Translations under genes and position numbers: made by a program
Assembly (NCBI RefSeq): GCF_012396315.1
Contig: NZ_JAAXPF010000001.1
Coordinates: 1 to 64,000 of the forward strand
Origin: Corynebacterium mucifaciens
GTDB taxonomy: Bacteria > Actinomycetota > Actinomycetes > Mycobacteriales > Mycobacteriaceae
Length of the DNA stretch: 64,000 nt
Reading direction: 5' to 3'
In this document: piece after piece, positions 5,915-14,770 of the stretch
How the letters are laid out: each line of letters opens with the position of its first letter
Numbering within the stretch: the stretch's first letter is position 1
Notes under the pieces: generated by a model
Told to the model about the DNA's origin: nothing
The model's input: only the letters and a program-made list of their open reading frames with translations
The model's database searches: none

Positions 5915-8731
5915 ATGACCACAACCATTTCCTCCCCCATAGAGCATTTGTCCCGCGAACTCGGCTCCGACCAGGCGCTTTCCACCCGCCCGATCGACCG
6001 GATCAAGTACGCCCACGACGCGTCGCACTTCCTCTACACCCCGGATGTAGTGGTGGAAGCCCGCACCGCCCACGACGTGGCTGCAGCCTTCCGCGCCTCC
6101 GCCTCCTCCGGCGCGCCGGTGGTGCTGCGCGGCGGCGGCACCTCGCTGTCCGGGCAGGCCGGAGGCGCGGGCATGCTGGTGGACGTGCGCAAGCACTTCC
6201 GCGGCGTCGAAGTGCTCGACGGCGGCAAGCGTGTGCGGGTCCAGCCGGGGTCGACGGTGCGCCAGGTCAACGCGCACCTCGCCCCGTACGGTCGCAAGAT
6301 TGGGCCCGACCCGGCTTCCGAGGGCGCGGCCACGCTGGGCGGCGTGATTGCGAACAACTCATCGGGCATGGCCTGCGGCACAAAGTTCAACACGTACAAC
6401 ACCATCGAGTCCATGACCTTTGTGCTCCCGTCCGGCACCGTGATCAATACGGCGCACCAGGACGCGGAGGCGCAGTTTGCGCGGGAGGAGGCGGAGCTCG
6501 TCGATACGCTGGAGCGCCTCAAGCGCCGCGTACGCGACAACCGCGAGTCCGTGGAAACCATCGAGCGCCACTTTGCGCTGAAGAACACGATGGGCTACAG
6601 CCTCAACGCGTTCGTCGATTACGACTCTCCGCTGGACATCTTCATGCACCTGTTGGTCGCGTCCGAGGGCACGCTCGCGTTCATCGCGGAGGCTGTGCTG
6701 CGCACGGTTGAGGTGCCGAGGCTGAAGACCACCACCATCGCGGTGTACCCGACGCTGGACGCGGCAACGCGCTCGTTGCCCGCGCTGTTTGACTCGCAGG
6801 CGGCCACGCTGGAGCTGATGGACTCCCGCTCCATCGGCGTCGGGCGCACCTTCGACTCCGTGCCGGAGCAGATCACCGGCTTCGAGCTGTCCGGCCAGGC
6901 GGCGCTCTTGATCGAGTACCACGCCAACGAGACCGAGCAGCTGCGGGAGCTGGAACAGGCTGGATCCAAGCTGCTGGCCGATCTCGACCTGGAGACCCCG
7001 GCCGCATTCACCACCGACGCCGCCGAGGCCGCGAAGGCCTGGGCTTTCCGCAAGGGCCTCTACGCCCAGGTCGCGGAGGCCCGCCCGTCCGGCACCACCG
7101 CGCTGCTCGAGGACATCGCAGTCCCGGTGGGCGACCTCGCCGACACGTGCGGCGGGTTGCAGCAGCTTTTCGACGCCTACGGCTACGACGACGCCGTCAT
7201 CTTCGGCCACGCCAAGGACGGCAACATCCACTTCCTCATCACCGACCGGTTCGAGGGCGACGACAACCTGAACCGCTATGACGGGTTCAACGAGGACATG
7301 GTCGACCTGGTGCTGGGGGCCGGCGGCAACCTCAAGGCCGAGCACGGCACCGGGCGCGTCATGGCGCCGTACGTGCGCCGCCAGTACGGCGACGAGCTGT
7401 ATGAGGTGATGGTGGAGCTCAAGCGCGCCGCCGACCCGCGCGGAGTGATGAACCCGGGCGTGATCATCACCGACGACGAGCGCGAGCACATGAAGAACTT
7501 CAAGCTTAACCCGCAGGTGGAGGATGAAATCGACTCGTGCGTGGAGTGCGGCTACTGCGAGCCGGTGTGCCCCTCGCGCGACATCACCATGACCCCGCGC
7601 CAGCGCATCGTCGTGCGCCGCGCCCGCGCGAAGGCAATCCAGGACGGCGACACCGAGCTGGTCAAGCACATCGACGAGGCGTACCAGTACGACGGTATCG
7701 ACACCTGCGCCGTGGATTCCATGTGCGTGACCGCATGCCCGGTGAAGATCGACACCGGCAAGTTCATCAAGTCGCTGCGCCGCGGCCAGGCGGGTGCGGC
7801 GGAATCCGCAGGCTGGACGGCCGCCGCGAAGGCGTGGGGGCCGGGCAACACCCTGGCGTCGGCTGCGCTGACCGGGGCGTACTACATGCCCACGAAGCTC
7901 GTGCAGAAGGTCACCGACGTGGCCCGTGCCCTAGCGGGCGAAGACACGGTGCCGCAGTACCGCCCCGAGCTGTCCAAGGGCGGGGTGAAGCGCTCCAAGG
8001 CGTTCGGCACCCAGATCGGCGCGCCGGGTGTGGAGCCGTCCGGCGTGTTCGTCCCCGCGTGCGTGAACTCCATGTTCGGCCCGCAGGGCAGCGGCGTGGG
8101 CGCCTCCGAGGCGTTCGCCAAGCTCGTGGAGCGCGCGGGACTCTCCCTCGTTGTCCCGGAGGGTATCGACGGGATGTGCTGTGGCACCCCGTGGGCGTCG
8201 AAAGGCATGAGCACCGGCCACGACGTTATGCAGCGCCGCGTCAACGACCAGCTCATCGCCGCTACTGACGGTGGGCGTCTGCCCGTGGTCGTGGACGCGT
8301 CGAGCTGCACGCACGGCTTCCAAGACATGGCCGAGGGCATCGGCATCACCGTCGTCGACGCAATTGAGTTCGTCGAGGACCAGGTCCTCGAGCGGCTCGA
8401 GGTGGCGCACAAGGTGGACTCGGTGACGCTGCACCCGACGTGTTCGACGACGCACCTCGGCATCATCGATACGCTGAAGCGCGTCGCTGGGGCCGCGGCT
8501 GAAGACGTGCGCGTGCCCGCCGAGTGGAACTGCTGCGGCTACGCGGGCGACCGCGGCATGCTGCACCCCGAGCTCACGCACGCGGCGACGAAGCGCGAGG
8601 CCGAGCAGGTCTCGGAGCTGGGCTCGACCTGCCACGCCTCCTCGAACCGCACGTGCGAGCTCGGCCTGACCGCAGCAACAGGCAAGGACTACGAGCACAT
8701 TCTCGAGGTGCTCGAGCGGGTGAGCCGCTAG
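5915..8731 (+). CDS. FAD-binding and Fe-S-binding oxidoreductase (GlcD-GlcF-like fusion)
   Basis: A 938-residue fusion protein. Residues 1-500 form a VAO/PCMH-type FAD domain (GGGTSLSGQAGGAGMLVD; SEGAATLGGVIANNSSGM) with the lactate/glycolate oxidase C-terminal region (GHAKDGNIHF, EHGTGRVMAPYV). Two 4Fe-4S motifs follow, CVECGYCEPVCPSRD at about 541 and CAVDSMCVTACPVK at about 599. Two CCG-domain cores then appear at about 754 (GMCCGTPW) and 871 (WNCCGYAG). This order matches membrane-associated 2-hydroxyacid dehydrogenases such as D-lactate or D-2-hydroxyglutarate dehydrogenases that feed electrons to the respiratory chain. The substrate cannot be fixed from sequence. Its TAG stop is interleaved with that of the convergent gene in a CTAG. 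Confidence 0.92.
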   Translation: MTTTISSPIEHLSRELGSDQALSTRPIDRIKYAHDASHFLYTPDVVVEARTAHDVAAAFRASASSGAPVVLRGGGTSLSGQAGGAGMLVDVRKHFRGVEVLDGGKRVRVQPGSTVRQVNAHLAPYGRKIGPDPASEGAATLGGVIANNSSGMACGTKFNTYNTIESMTFVLPSGTVINTAHQDAEAQFAREEAELVDTLERLKRRVRDNRESVETIERHFALKNTMGYSLNAFVDYDSPLDIFMHLLVASEGTLAFIAEAVLRTVEVPRLKTTTIAVYPTLDAATRSLPALFDSQAATLELMDSRSIGVGRTFDSVPEQITGFELSGQAALLIEYHANETEQLRELEQAGSKLLADLDLETPAAFTTDAAEAAKAWAFRKGLYAQVAEARPSGTTALLEDIAVPVGDLADTCGGLQQLFDAYGYDDAVIFGHAKDGNIHFLITDRFEGDDNLNRYDGFNEDMVDLVLGAGGNLKAEHGTGRVMAPYVRRQYGDELYEVMVELKRAADPRGVMNPGVIITDDEREHMKNFKLNPQVEDEIDSCVECGYCEPVCPSRDITMTPRQRIVVRRARAKAIQDGDTELVKHIDEAYQYDGIDTCAVDSMCVTACPVKIDTGKFIKSLRRGQAGAAESAGWTAAAKAWGPGNTLASAALTGAYYMPTKLVQKVTDVARALAGEDTVPQYRPELSKGGVKRSKAFGTQIGAPGVEPSGVFVPACVNSMFGPQGSGVGASEAFAKLVERAGLSLVVPEGIDGMCCGTPWASKGMSTGHDVMQRRVNDQLIAATDGGRLPVVVDASSCTHGFQDMAEGIGITVVDAIEFVEDQVLERLEVAHKVDSVTLHPTCSTTHLGIIDTLKRVAGAAAEDVRVPAEWNCCGYAGDRGMLHPELTHAATKREAEQVSELGSTCHASSNRTCELGLTAATGKDYEHILEVLERVSR

Positions 8732-10776
8732 GCCAGCACGGCCTTGGTGATGCGCGGCAGCGCGATGCGCACCACCTGGTCGGCGGCCTCGTCCAAGGCG
8801 TCGACCTGCCCCGCGCTCACCGACAGCGGCAGCACGGTGAGCGTGCGACCGCGGCCCTGCTTATCGACGAAACCTACGGTCACGTGCCGCCTGGCCCGCG
8901 CCGCCGCGCGCAGTGTTTCAAAGGTGGTGCCGCCCGATTCCGTGGCTGAGTCTGTGCCGGCAGCACGCAGCTTGGCCACGATCGCGTCGACCTGCTCGTC
9001 GGTGGCTCGGGGCGCGCGCGGCAGGGTCGACGGGGTCGCCGCGACCAGTGCAGGCTCGGGCGCCATGTTGAGCGTGGCGCCGTTGTTGTCCTCCGCGGTG
9101 GGTTGCATACCTGCGGCGCGGAGATCCGACATGAGCTTGCTCAGCGGCAACTCCGACACCGCGACGGTGGGGGCGAGGATGCGCAGCCCGCAGCGCTCGG
9201 CGGCCGTGGCGATTAGTGCTGGGTCGGCTGAGCGGATGTAGCTCAACGCGCTGCCGGCGCGGATGGCGCCGTGAGTGCGGGCGGTGTCGTCGACAAGGAA
9301 AGAAATAGCCTGCGGGACCTCGCCGAGCACGTGCTGCGTGAGCCAGGAGTGGACATCCTCCGCTGTGAGCCCCTCGTCGAGCCCCCGGCGCACGGAATCC
9401 TCCGTGACCCGCCACACGCTGGCCAGGCCCGGGGACTCGAGCTCCGCGATGCGCTCGATGAACGAGGCCATGTCCGGCTCCAGCGGCCCGGGGGCGAGCA
9501 TGGTCATGTCACCTTGCGCGATGAGCGTGTCCACGGACGCTGGCACCAGCGACGCTGCGGCCGACGAGACGTCGTCGCCTTGAAGCAGAGCGCGCATGGG
9601 AGTGGACTGCGCCAGATCCGGGGTGCCGGCGAGCGCGCCGACGAACTCAGCTTCCTCCACCACCGCCTGAATGAGCTGCGGCGAGAACCCGGACGCCTCC
9701 AGCGGGGCGTAAAAGAGGAGCTGCTCCGTCCGGCCGGCGTGGCGCAGGATGGTCAACCGGGCGTTGCGCACCGCTGGCGCGTGCATGTCCGCAGACAGCA
9801 GCTTCGCATCCGTGTCCACGCGCCACGGGGATGCGGCCCAGCCAACCAAGAGGATGGCCCACTGGTCTGCGAGGGTGGCGTCGATCCAGGTCAACGCGTC
9901 GCGCGTGGCGGACAGCACGTCCTGGTCATCCACGTTGCCGCGGCCGATCAGCCCCGCGGATTCGCCAACGGTGATGAGCAGGCGCGGGTCGAAGCCGAGA
10001 CCCTTCTCTAGGTTCGCCGCCGCGCGCACGCCGACGGTGCCGTCCTTGTTTAATGCCACCGGGGTGTCCATTAGCGCCATGACCAGCTGGCGCATTTGCC
10101 GCACGGCATCGAGGCCTTGTGCCACCGCCGCCTCGTCCACGCTGTGCTGATCCACGGGCGGCACTGCGGGAGGGGTGAGCGGAAACTCCCGTGGGGGCAG
10201 GCCGCGCATAGCGTCGCGCACTGGCCGTGGCAGGCGCACAGTGTTGGCATCCACCCGCACGAGCAGCCCGGCAGCGAGCAGGCGTGGCACGGGCGCCGAA
10301 GGATCAGCGTCCGGGCCAGCCGCGGACGTGGTGCCGACCCCGCCGGAGGCGGCCAGCGTCTCCAGCACCTTTCGCTCGCGCGCCGGGAGCTCGGCGAGTG
10401 CCTCGGTGGCCCCGTCCGGCAGTGTGTCGGTCACACGCCACCCGGGGGGAAGCGCGGACAGCGTGCCGGGCGCGACGCGTAACCCTTCGAGCGGCCCGAA
10501 CACCAGGGCAAGCTCGCGCAGGTGCTCAACGTCGCCGAATCCGGACGCGCCCACCGAGTCCAGCTCCGCTCCGGCGTCCGCCAGCTTCTCCAGCACTGCG
10601 AGGTCGGCGGCTGAGAGTTGCCGTAGCGCCCGCGAGGCAGATCCGGGCAGGCTCAGCCGGGTGGCCAACGACCCGGTAGACGGCGGGGTGGGGAAGAAGG
10701 CATCCGGGCGGGAACGGATGAGGGCGCGAAGCTGATCGTCGTCAAGCGAATGCAAATATTCGGGGAAGGTAGACAT
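8728..10776 (-). CDS. helicase-associated (XPB-partner-like) protein
   Basis: A 682-residue protein beginning MSTFPEYLHSLDDDQLRALI. It has no helicase P-loop. The central region (about 150-500) consists of repeated winged-helix-like segments, and the C-terminal region (about 580-682, ending TVGFVDKQGRGRTLTVLPLS) resembles WYL/helicase-associated domains. It matches my memory of the mycobacterial protein encoded next to XPB. A role with XPB in DNA repair is inferred only from that association. TAAACT lies 10 nt before the ATG, so the leader would be very short. Confidence 0.85.
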   Translation of the reverse strand: MSTFPEYLHSLDDDQLRALIRSRPDAFFPTPPSTGSLATRLSLPGSASRALRQLSAADLAVLEKLADAGAELDSVGASGFGDVEHLRELALVFGPLEGLRVAPGTLSALPPGWRVTDTLPDGATEALAELPARERKVLETLAASGGVGTTSAAGPDADPSAPVPRLLAAGLLVRVDANTVRLPRPVRDAMRGLPPREFPLTPPAVPPVDQHSVDEAAVAQGLDAVRQMRQLVMALMDTPVALNKDGTVGVRAAANLEKGLGFDPRLLITVGESAGLIGRGNVDDQDVLSATRDALTWIDATLADQWAILLVGWAASPWRVDTDAKLLSADMHAPAVRNARLTILRHAGRTEQLLFYAPLEASGFSPQLIQAVVEEAEFVGALAGTPDLAQSTPMRALLQGDDVSSAAASLVPASVDTLIAQGDMTMLAPGPLEPDMASFIERIAELESPGLASVWRVTEDSVRRGLDEGLTAEDVHSWLTQHVLGEVPQAISFLVDDTARTHGAIRAGSALSYIRSADPALIATAAERCGLRILAPTVAVSELPLSKLMSDLRAAGMQPTAEDNNGATLNMAPEPALVAATPSTLPRAPRATDEQVDAIVAKLRAAGTDSATESGGTTFETLRAAARARRHVTVGFVDKQGRGRTLTVLPLSVSAGQVDALDEAADQVVRIALPRITKAVLA

Positions 10777-10829
10777 TGCGGGGGTGAGTTTACGTGCGTT
10801 TTCGCAGAGGGCGTGAGAGAATGATTGGC

Positions 10830-11024
10830 ATGGCTAAAGATGTAGAGAAGATCGGGCGCGCAAACCCCGCGTGGCCCACGCACACCCCTGGTAACGGCCA
10901 CCCGGTCACCGAGATTTCTTCCAAGCTCACTGGCGCCTCCAGCCCGTTCGGCGACGAGCTGATCCTGCCGCTTCCGGCGGAAGAGACCGGCTACGTCCAC
11001 CCGATGACGCGCATCAACCGCTAA
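10830..11024 (+). CDS. small conserved actinobacterial protein
   Basis: A 64-residue protein (MAKDVEKIGRANPAWPTHTP...) rich in proline and without transmembrane segments or known motifs. It diverges from the helicase-associated gene, and such short proteins are conserved at this place in Corynebacterium as far as I recall. GAGAGA lies 9 nt upstream of the ATG at 10830; an ATG three codons earlier (10821) is possible but has no suitable spacing. A very strong terminator follows 14 nt after the stop. Function unknown. Confidence 0.8.
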   Translation: MAKDVEKIGRANPAWPTHTPGNGHPVTEISSKLTGASSPFGDELILPLPAEETGYVHPMTRINR

Positions 11025-11038
11025 GCAGCGGCGCGCTC

Positions 11039-11073
11039 AAGGTGGCCCCACGAGCGGTGGGGCCACCTTTTTT
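11039..11073 (+). terminator. rho-independent terminator
   Basis: AAGGTGGCCCCAC and GTGGGGCCACCTT form a perfect GC-rich stem with a GAGCG loop followed by a run of six T. It ends the small plus-strand gene at 10830-11024. Confidence 0.95.
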
Positions 11074-11118
11074 CGTGTTCGCGGGCGCCGGGCCACGGAT
11101 AATCTAGTAGCGGGAGCG

Positions 11119-11219
11119 GGCCGCTAGACGATCAACACGTTATTGAAAGCCGAGTTCATTATCACCTGGGGAAATACGAGCTGAGCGAGTGGATCGTCTA
11201 GCAGGCCGCTAGACGATCC
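11119..11219. repeat. three copies of a GCTAGACGATC motif, two inverted
   Basis: GGCCGCTAGACGATC occurs at 11119-11133 and again at 11204-11218. The reverse complement GGATCGTCTAGC lies at 11191-11202, forming a perfect 12-bp stem with 11208-11219 around AGGCC. The first and the inverted copies bound an 80-bp segment (11123-11202) with 11-bp perfect terminal inverted repeats. It lies between two converging genes, outside both terminators, and no coding frame uses it. It could be a miniature mobile element, a protein-binding site or a recombination site; nothing decides which. Confidence 0.7.
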
Positions 11220-11238
11220 GGGAGGTGACCCCGGCAGC

Positions 11239-11277
11239 AGAAAACCCGCCCGTCTGCGCGGTGCAGGCGGGCGGGTT
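11239..11277 (-). terminator. terminator of rpf1
   Basis: AACCCGCCCGTCTGC pairs with GCAGGCGGGCGGGTT (one mismatch), and on the minus strand the stem is followed by TTTTC. It lies 16 nt beyond the stop of rpf1. Confidence 0.88.
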
Positions 11278-11293
11278 CTTGCATACCCAGCGC

Positions 11294-12121
<828 letters not shown>

Positions 12122-12208
12122 CTAGAGGCGGGGGATTCCCGCTGGTCGCACTAGCTGCCGAGTGGCGCGGTGTTCTGCATCACAGTCGCTATGATCGGCT
12201 TCGCGGTG

Positions 12209-12247
12209 TAATGTAAACCCTTTATTTTGGCCCGCATCGTGCGGGCC
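12209..12247 (+). promoter_or_regulatory. cspB promoter and leader hairpin
   Basis: TGTAATGT, an extended -10 (TAATGT at 12209-12214), lies about 60 nt before the cspB start. In the leader a perfect 8-bp stem GGCCCGCA-TCG-TGCGGGCC occupies 12229-12247, preceded by an A/T-rich stretch and followed by the ribosome binding site. A stable structure in a cold-shock gene leader could affect translation or mRNA stability with temperature; this is inferred only. Confidence 0.5.
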
Positions 12248-12272
12248 GATCCGGAACCTGAAGGAGGATGCC

Positions 12273-12656
12273 ATGCCTATTGGAAAGGTGAAGTGGTACG
12301 ACACCGACAAGGGCTTCGGCTTCGCGTCTAACCCGGGCGACGAGGACGTCTTCATCGGCAAGTCTGTGCTGCCCGATGGCGTGGACGAGCTCGTCGCCGG
12401 CCAGCGCATCGAGTTCGACTTCGCCGCTGGCCGCCGCGGCCCGCAAGCCCTGCGCGTGAAAGTGCTGGAGGAGCCGAAGCGCCGTCCGGTGCACCGCCGC
12501 AAGCCCGAGGAGCTGGGCAGCATGCTCGCGGACGTGATGACCTTGATTGAGACGCAGGTGCAGCCCGCGCTGACTAACGGGCGCTACCCCGACCGCAAGG
12601 AGGGCCGCCAGGTCGCAGGCATCCTGCGCGCGGTCGCCCGCGAGCTGGACGCTTAG
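12273..12656 (+). CDS. cspB: cold shock protein, CspB type (127 aa)
   Basis: Residues 1-68 form a cold-shock domain with RNP1-like KGFGFA and RNP2-like DVFIG. Unlike the 67-residue CspA group it has a basic linker (EEPKRRPVHRRKP) and a helical C-terminal extension of about 55 residues, the architecture of mycobacterial CspB. It should bind single-stranded nucleic acids as an RNA chaperone. A near-perfect GAAGGAGG lies 7 nt before the ATG. Confidence 0.92.
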   Translation: MPIGKVKWYDTDKGFGFASNPGDEDVFIGKSVLPDGVDELVAGQRIEFDFAAGRRGPQALRVKVLEEPKRRPVHRRKPEELGSMLADVMTLIETQVQPALTNGRYPDRKEGRQVAGILRAVARELDA

Positions 12657-12688
12657 CGACGCGCCTTCGGCCATCCCCGCCTAACGGA

Positions 12689-13192
12689 CTAGTTGAAGCC
12701 GACAGACCACGTGGCGATGACGGGAGTTTCCTCCCCGTCATCGCCTTTTTCGATGTCCAGGGTGGTGATTTCCGCGACGACGAGCTTCGCTCCGGATTCG
12801 GTGACCGCCGGCGCGGTCTCTTCGCCGGACTCGCCGGAGGTGAACACGCGCTCGGTGTTGGCTGCGGGGTCGTCGTAGATGAGCAAGAGGCGCCAGCTGT
12901 TGCGCTCGATTTCACCGGGCACGGTGAATGTGACCTCGCCCTGGTCGGGCAGCCGCACGCTCGGCGGCTCCCCGCCGGGGCACTCCACGTCCAGCTCGCA
13001 GACGGTGTACACGGGGATCTGCTCCGTCTGGCCGCCCGCCGTCACAGCCACGTCGAGGTCGCGGACCGGGGTGCCGGGCTTGCTGTCCTGGTAGTGCAGG
13101 TAGGCGTAGACCGCCCCCACCAGCGCGAGCACGCCCACTAGGGCGATGGCCAGAACTTTCCACTGCTGCGAAGACGCGCGTTGTTGTGCCAT
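12689..13192 (-). CDS. DUF2771-like anchored protein
   Basis: A 167-residue protein with one N-terminal transmembrane helix (about 13-33) and an exported domain containing a Cys pair (VCELDVEC). It matches the DUF2771 proteins of Corynebacteriales from memory. It starts 11 nt after the stop of the glutaminyl-cyclase-like gene, so the two are probably one transcript. No catalytic motif was recognised. Confidence 0.85.
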   Translation of the reverse strand: MAQQRASSQQWKVLAIALVGVLALVGAVYAYLHYQDSKPGTPVRDLDVAVTAGGQTEQIPVYTVCELDVECPGGEPPSVRLPDQGEVTFTVPGEIERNSWRLLLIYDDPAANTERVFTSGESGEETAPAVTESGAKLVVAEITTLDIEKGDDGEETPVIATWSVGFN

Positions 13193-13203
13193 GGCGGGCA
13201 ATC

Positions 13204-13992
13204 CTACTTGGCGGCGTCTTCGTCCTGGAACGTCACGCGGTACATGTCGGGCCAGCGCTTGCCGGTGAGGTAGAACTCCTCGGTACCGGGGATGTGCGCG
13301 ATGCCGTTGAGCACGTTGTTCGGGTCCGGCTCCGCGTTGTTGGGCAACCCTGAGGCGTCGATGACGGCGGTGACCTTCCCTGAGCGCGCGTCGATGCGCA
13401 TGATGTTGGTGGTGGTGAAGATGTTCGCGTAGACCTCGTCGCCAACGCACTCCAGCTCGTTGAGACCCGTGACCGGCTGGCCGTCCAACGTCACCGTGAA
13501 GCGTTCGCGCTCCTCAAAGGTGTCCGGGTCCATGCGGCGCAATTGCGCTGTGCCGTCTGAAAAGATCACCTCGTTGCCGCGGGCGCAGATGCCCCATCCT
13601 TCGCCGTCGTAGTACGCCCGGCCAGTTTCTTCCAACGTGGTGGCGTCGCGGCGGATGGCGGTGCCGTCTTGCCAGGTGAGTTGCCACAGTATGTCGTCGA
13701 TACGCGTGATGCCCTCGCCGAAGAATTCCGGGTCCAACGCCACCGACCGCAACTCCTCGCCGTCCGGCGTGCGGGTGTAGAGGCGCGATTCGCCCTCTTG
13801 GCCGGTGCCCACGTAGATCGTGCCGTCCTCCGCCACTTCGAGGCCTTGGGTGAAGCTTGCGCTGTCGAAGGGCAGGCGCTGCTCGACGTGGGCGGTGAGG
13901 CGCTGTATTTCCGGGCCGGCTGACTCGGGGGAAGAACAGCCCGCCAGCAGTACAATCGCGGAGCAGACGGCGGCGACAGTGAAACGACCCAT
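13204..13992 (-). CDS. glutaminyl-peptide cyclotransferase-like lipoprotein
   Basis: A 262-residue lipoprotein. The signal peptide ends in the lipobox LLAGC, so it should be attached to the outer face of the membrane. The rest is a beta-propeller of the plant-type glutaminyl cyclase family: FTQGLEV and GEGITRIDDILWQLTW near the start, GWGI, and DGTAQLRRMDP later, ending in LNGIAHIP and LTGKRWPDMYRV. The family converts N-terminal Gln to pyroglutamate; that activity is presumed here. The start at 13992 has AGGA 8 nt upstream; ATG at 14001 is too close to that site. Confidence 0.88.
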   Translation of the reverse strand: MGRFTVAAVCSAIVLLAGCSSPESAGPEIQRLTAHVEQRLPFDSASFTQGLEVAEDGTIYVGTGQEGESRLYTRTPDGEELRSVALDPEFFGEGITRIDDILWQLTWQDGTAIRRDATTLEETGRAYYDGEGWGICARGNEVIFSDGTAQLRRMDPDTFEERERFTVTLDGQPVTGLNELECVGDEVYANIFTTTNIMRIDARSGKVTAVIDASGLPNNAEPDPNNVLNGIAHIPGTEEFYLTGKRWPDMYRVTFQDEDAAK

Positions 13993-14031
13993 GCCGACCA
14001 TCCTGCACCACGTGGGCAATAATGGGGAACC

Positions 14032-14712
14032 GTGTCACGATCCAACAATCGTTCCCGGAAATCCAAAAAGCGCAGCCCCCTGCTGTCCCAGGACGCAATC
14101 GCGACGGCACGGGAGGCGCTCGAAGACGTCGCCGACGGCGAGGTTGGCGAGCACATCGGCGTCACCGGCCTGAGCCGCAACGTGGCCACCCACCGCTTCG
14201 CCGCGGACGTGCCCGGCTACGCCGGCTGGGAGTGGAACGCCGTGGTCGCATGCGCCGACGGTTCCGACTGGGTCACCGTCAACGAGGTGGCGCTCGTGCC
14301 GTCGCAGGGTGCGCTCGAGGCGCCGGACTGGGTGCCGTACTCCGAGCGCCTGCGCCCGGGGGACCTCGGCCCCGGCGACATCATGGAGCTCGCGCCTGAC
14401 GACGACCGCGTGACCGACGACTCCTTCTCCCGCGACGCCGTTACCTTCACTGGCAGGGAGACCAAGCGGTACCTCACCGTCACGGGCCTAGAAGACGCGA
14501 AGAAGCGCTGGCGCACCGGGGACTTCGGGCCGAACAGCGAGTTTGCGGAGAAAGCCGCGCTGTCGTGCCGTTCCTGCGCCTTCTACATCCCACTGGACCA
14601 GCCGGTGGGGGAGCACTTCGGCATCTGCGCGAACGAGTACTCGGCGGACGGGCATGTGGTGGCATCCTCCTACGGCTGTGGGGCGCACTCGGACACCACC
14701 GTCGCGGAATAA
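14032..14712 (+). CDS. DUF3027 family protein
   Basis: A 226-residue soluble protein with a very basic N-terminus (SRSNNRSRKSKKR) and a C-terminal cysteine set: CRSC near 185, CANEY, and YGCGAHSD near the end. This layout suggests a metal site. It matches the DUF3027 family of Corynebacteriales as I recall; function unknown. The start codon is GTG. AATAAT lies 8 nt upstream, so the gene may be leaderless, and it diverges from the glutaminyl-cyclase-like gene. Confidence 0.85.
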   Translation: MSRSNNRSRKSKKRSPLLSQDAIATAREALEDVADGEVGEHIGVTGLSRNVATHRFAADVPGYAGWEWNAVVACADGSDWVTVNEVALVPSQGALEAPDWVPYSERLRPGDLGPGDIMELAPDDDRVTDDSFSRDAVTFTGRETKRYLTVTGLEDAKKRWRTGDFGPNSEFAEKAALSCRSCAFYIPLDQPVGEHFGICANEYSADGHVVASSYGCGAHSDTTVAE

Positions 14713-14733
14713 TCGTTGGGGCGCCCCAACGAT
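14712..14733. other. perfect 22-bp palindrome
   Basis: ATCGTTGGGGC is followed directly by its exact reverse complement with no loop. It overlaps the last base of the DUF3027 stop codon and lies 38 nt before the GTG of the purine permease. A loop-free palindrome suits a dimeric repressor better than a terminator, although GTTTT follows 6 nt later and the two uses are not exclusive. Confidence 0.55.
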
Positions 14734-14770
14734 TGGCGTTTTCGCAGGCAGGGTGCGAAACTGTTGCGAC

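Noticed and set aside
6359..7669. Open frame antisense to the FAD/Fe-S oxidase
   Set aside because: His/Val/Asp-rich shadow with no motif, inside a well-supported gene.
11123..11202. Insertion sequence or CRISPR repeat at the GCTAGACGATC motif
   Set aside because: No transposase, no regular spacers, only three copies; kept as a repeat of unknown nature.
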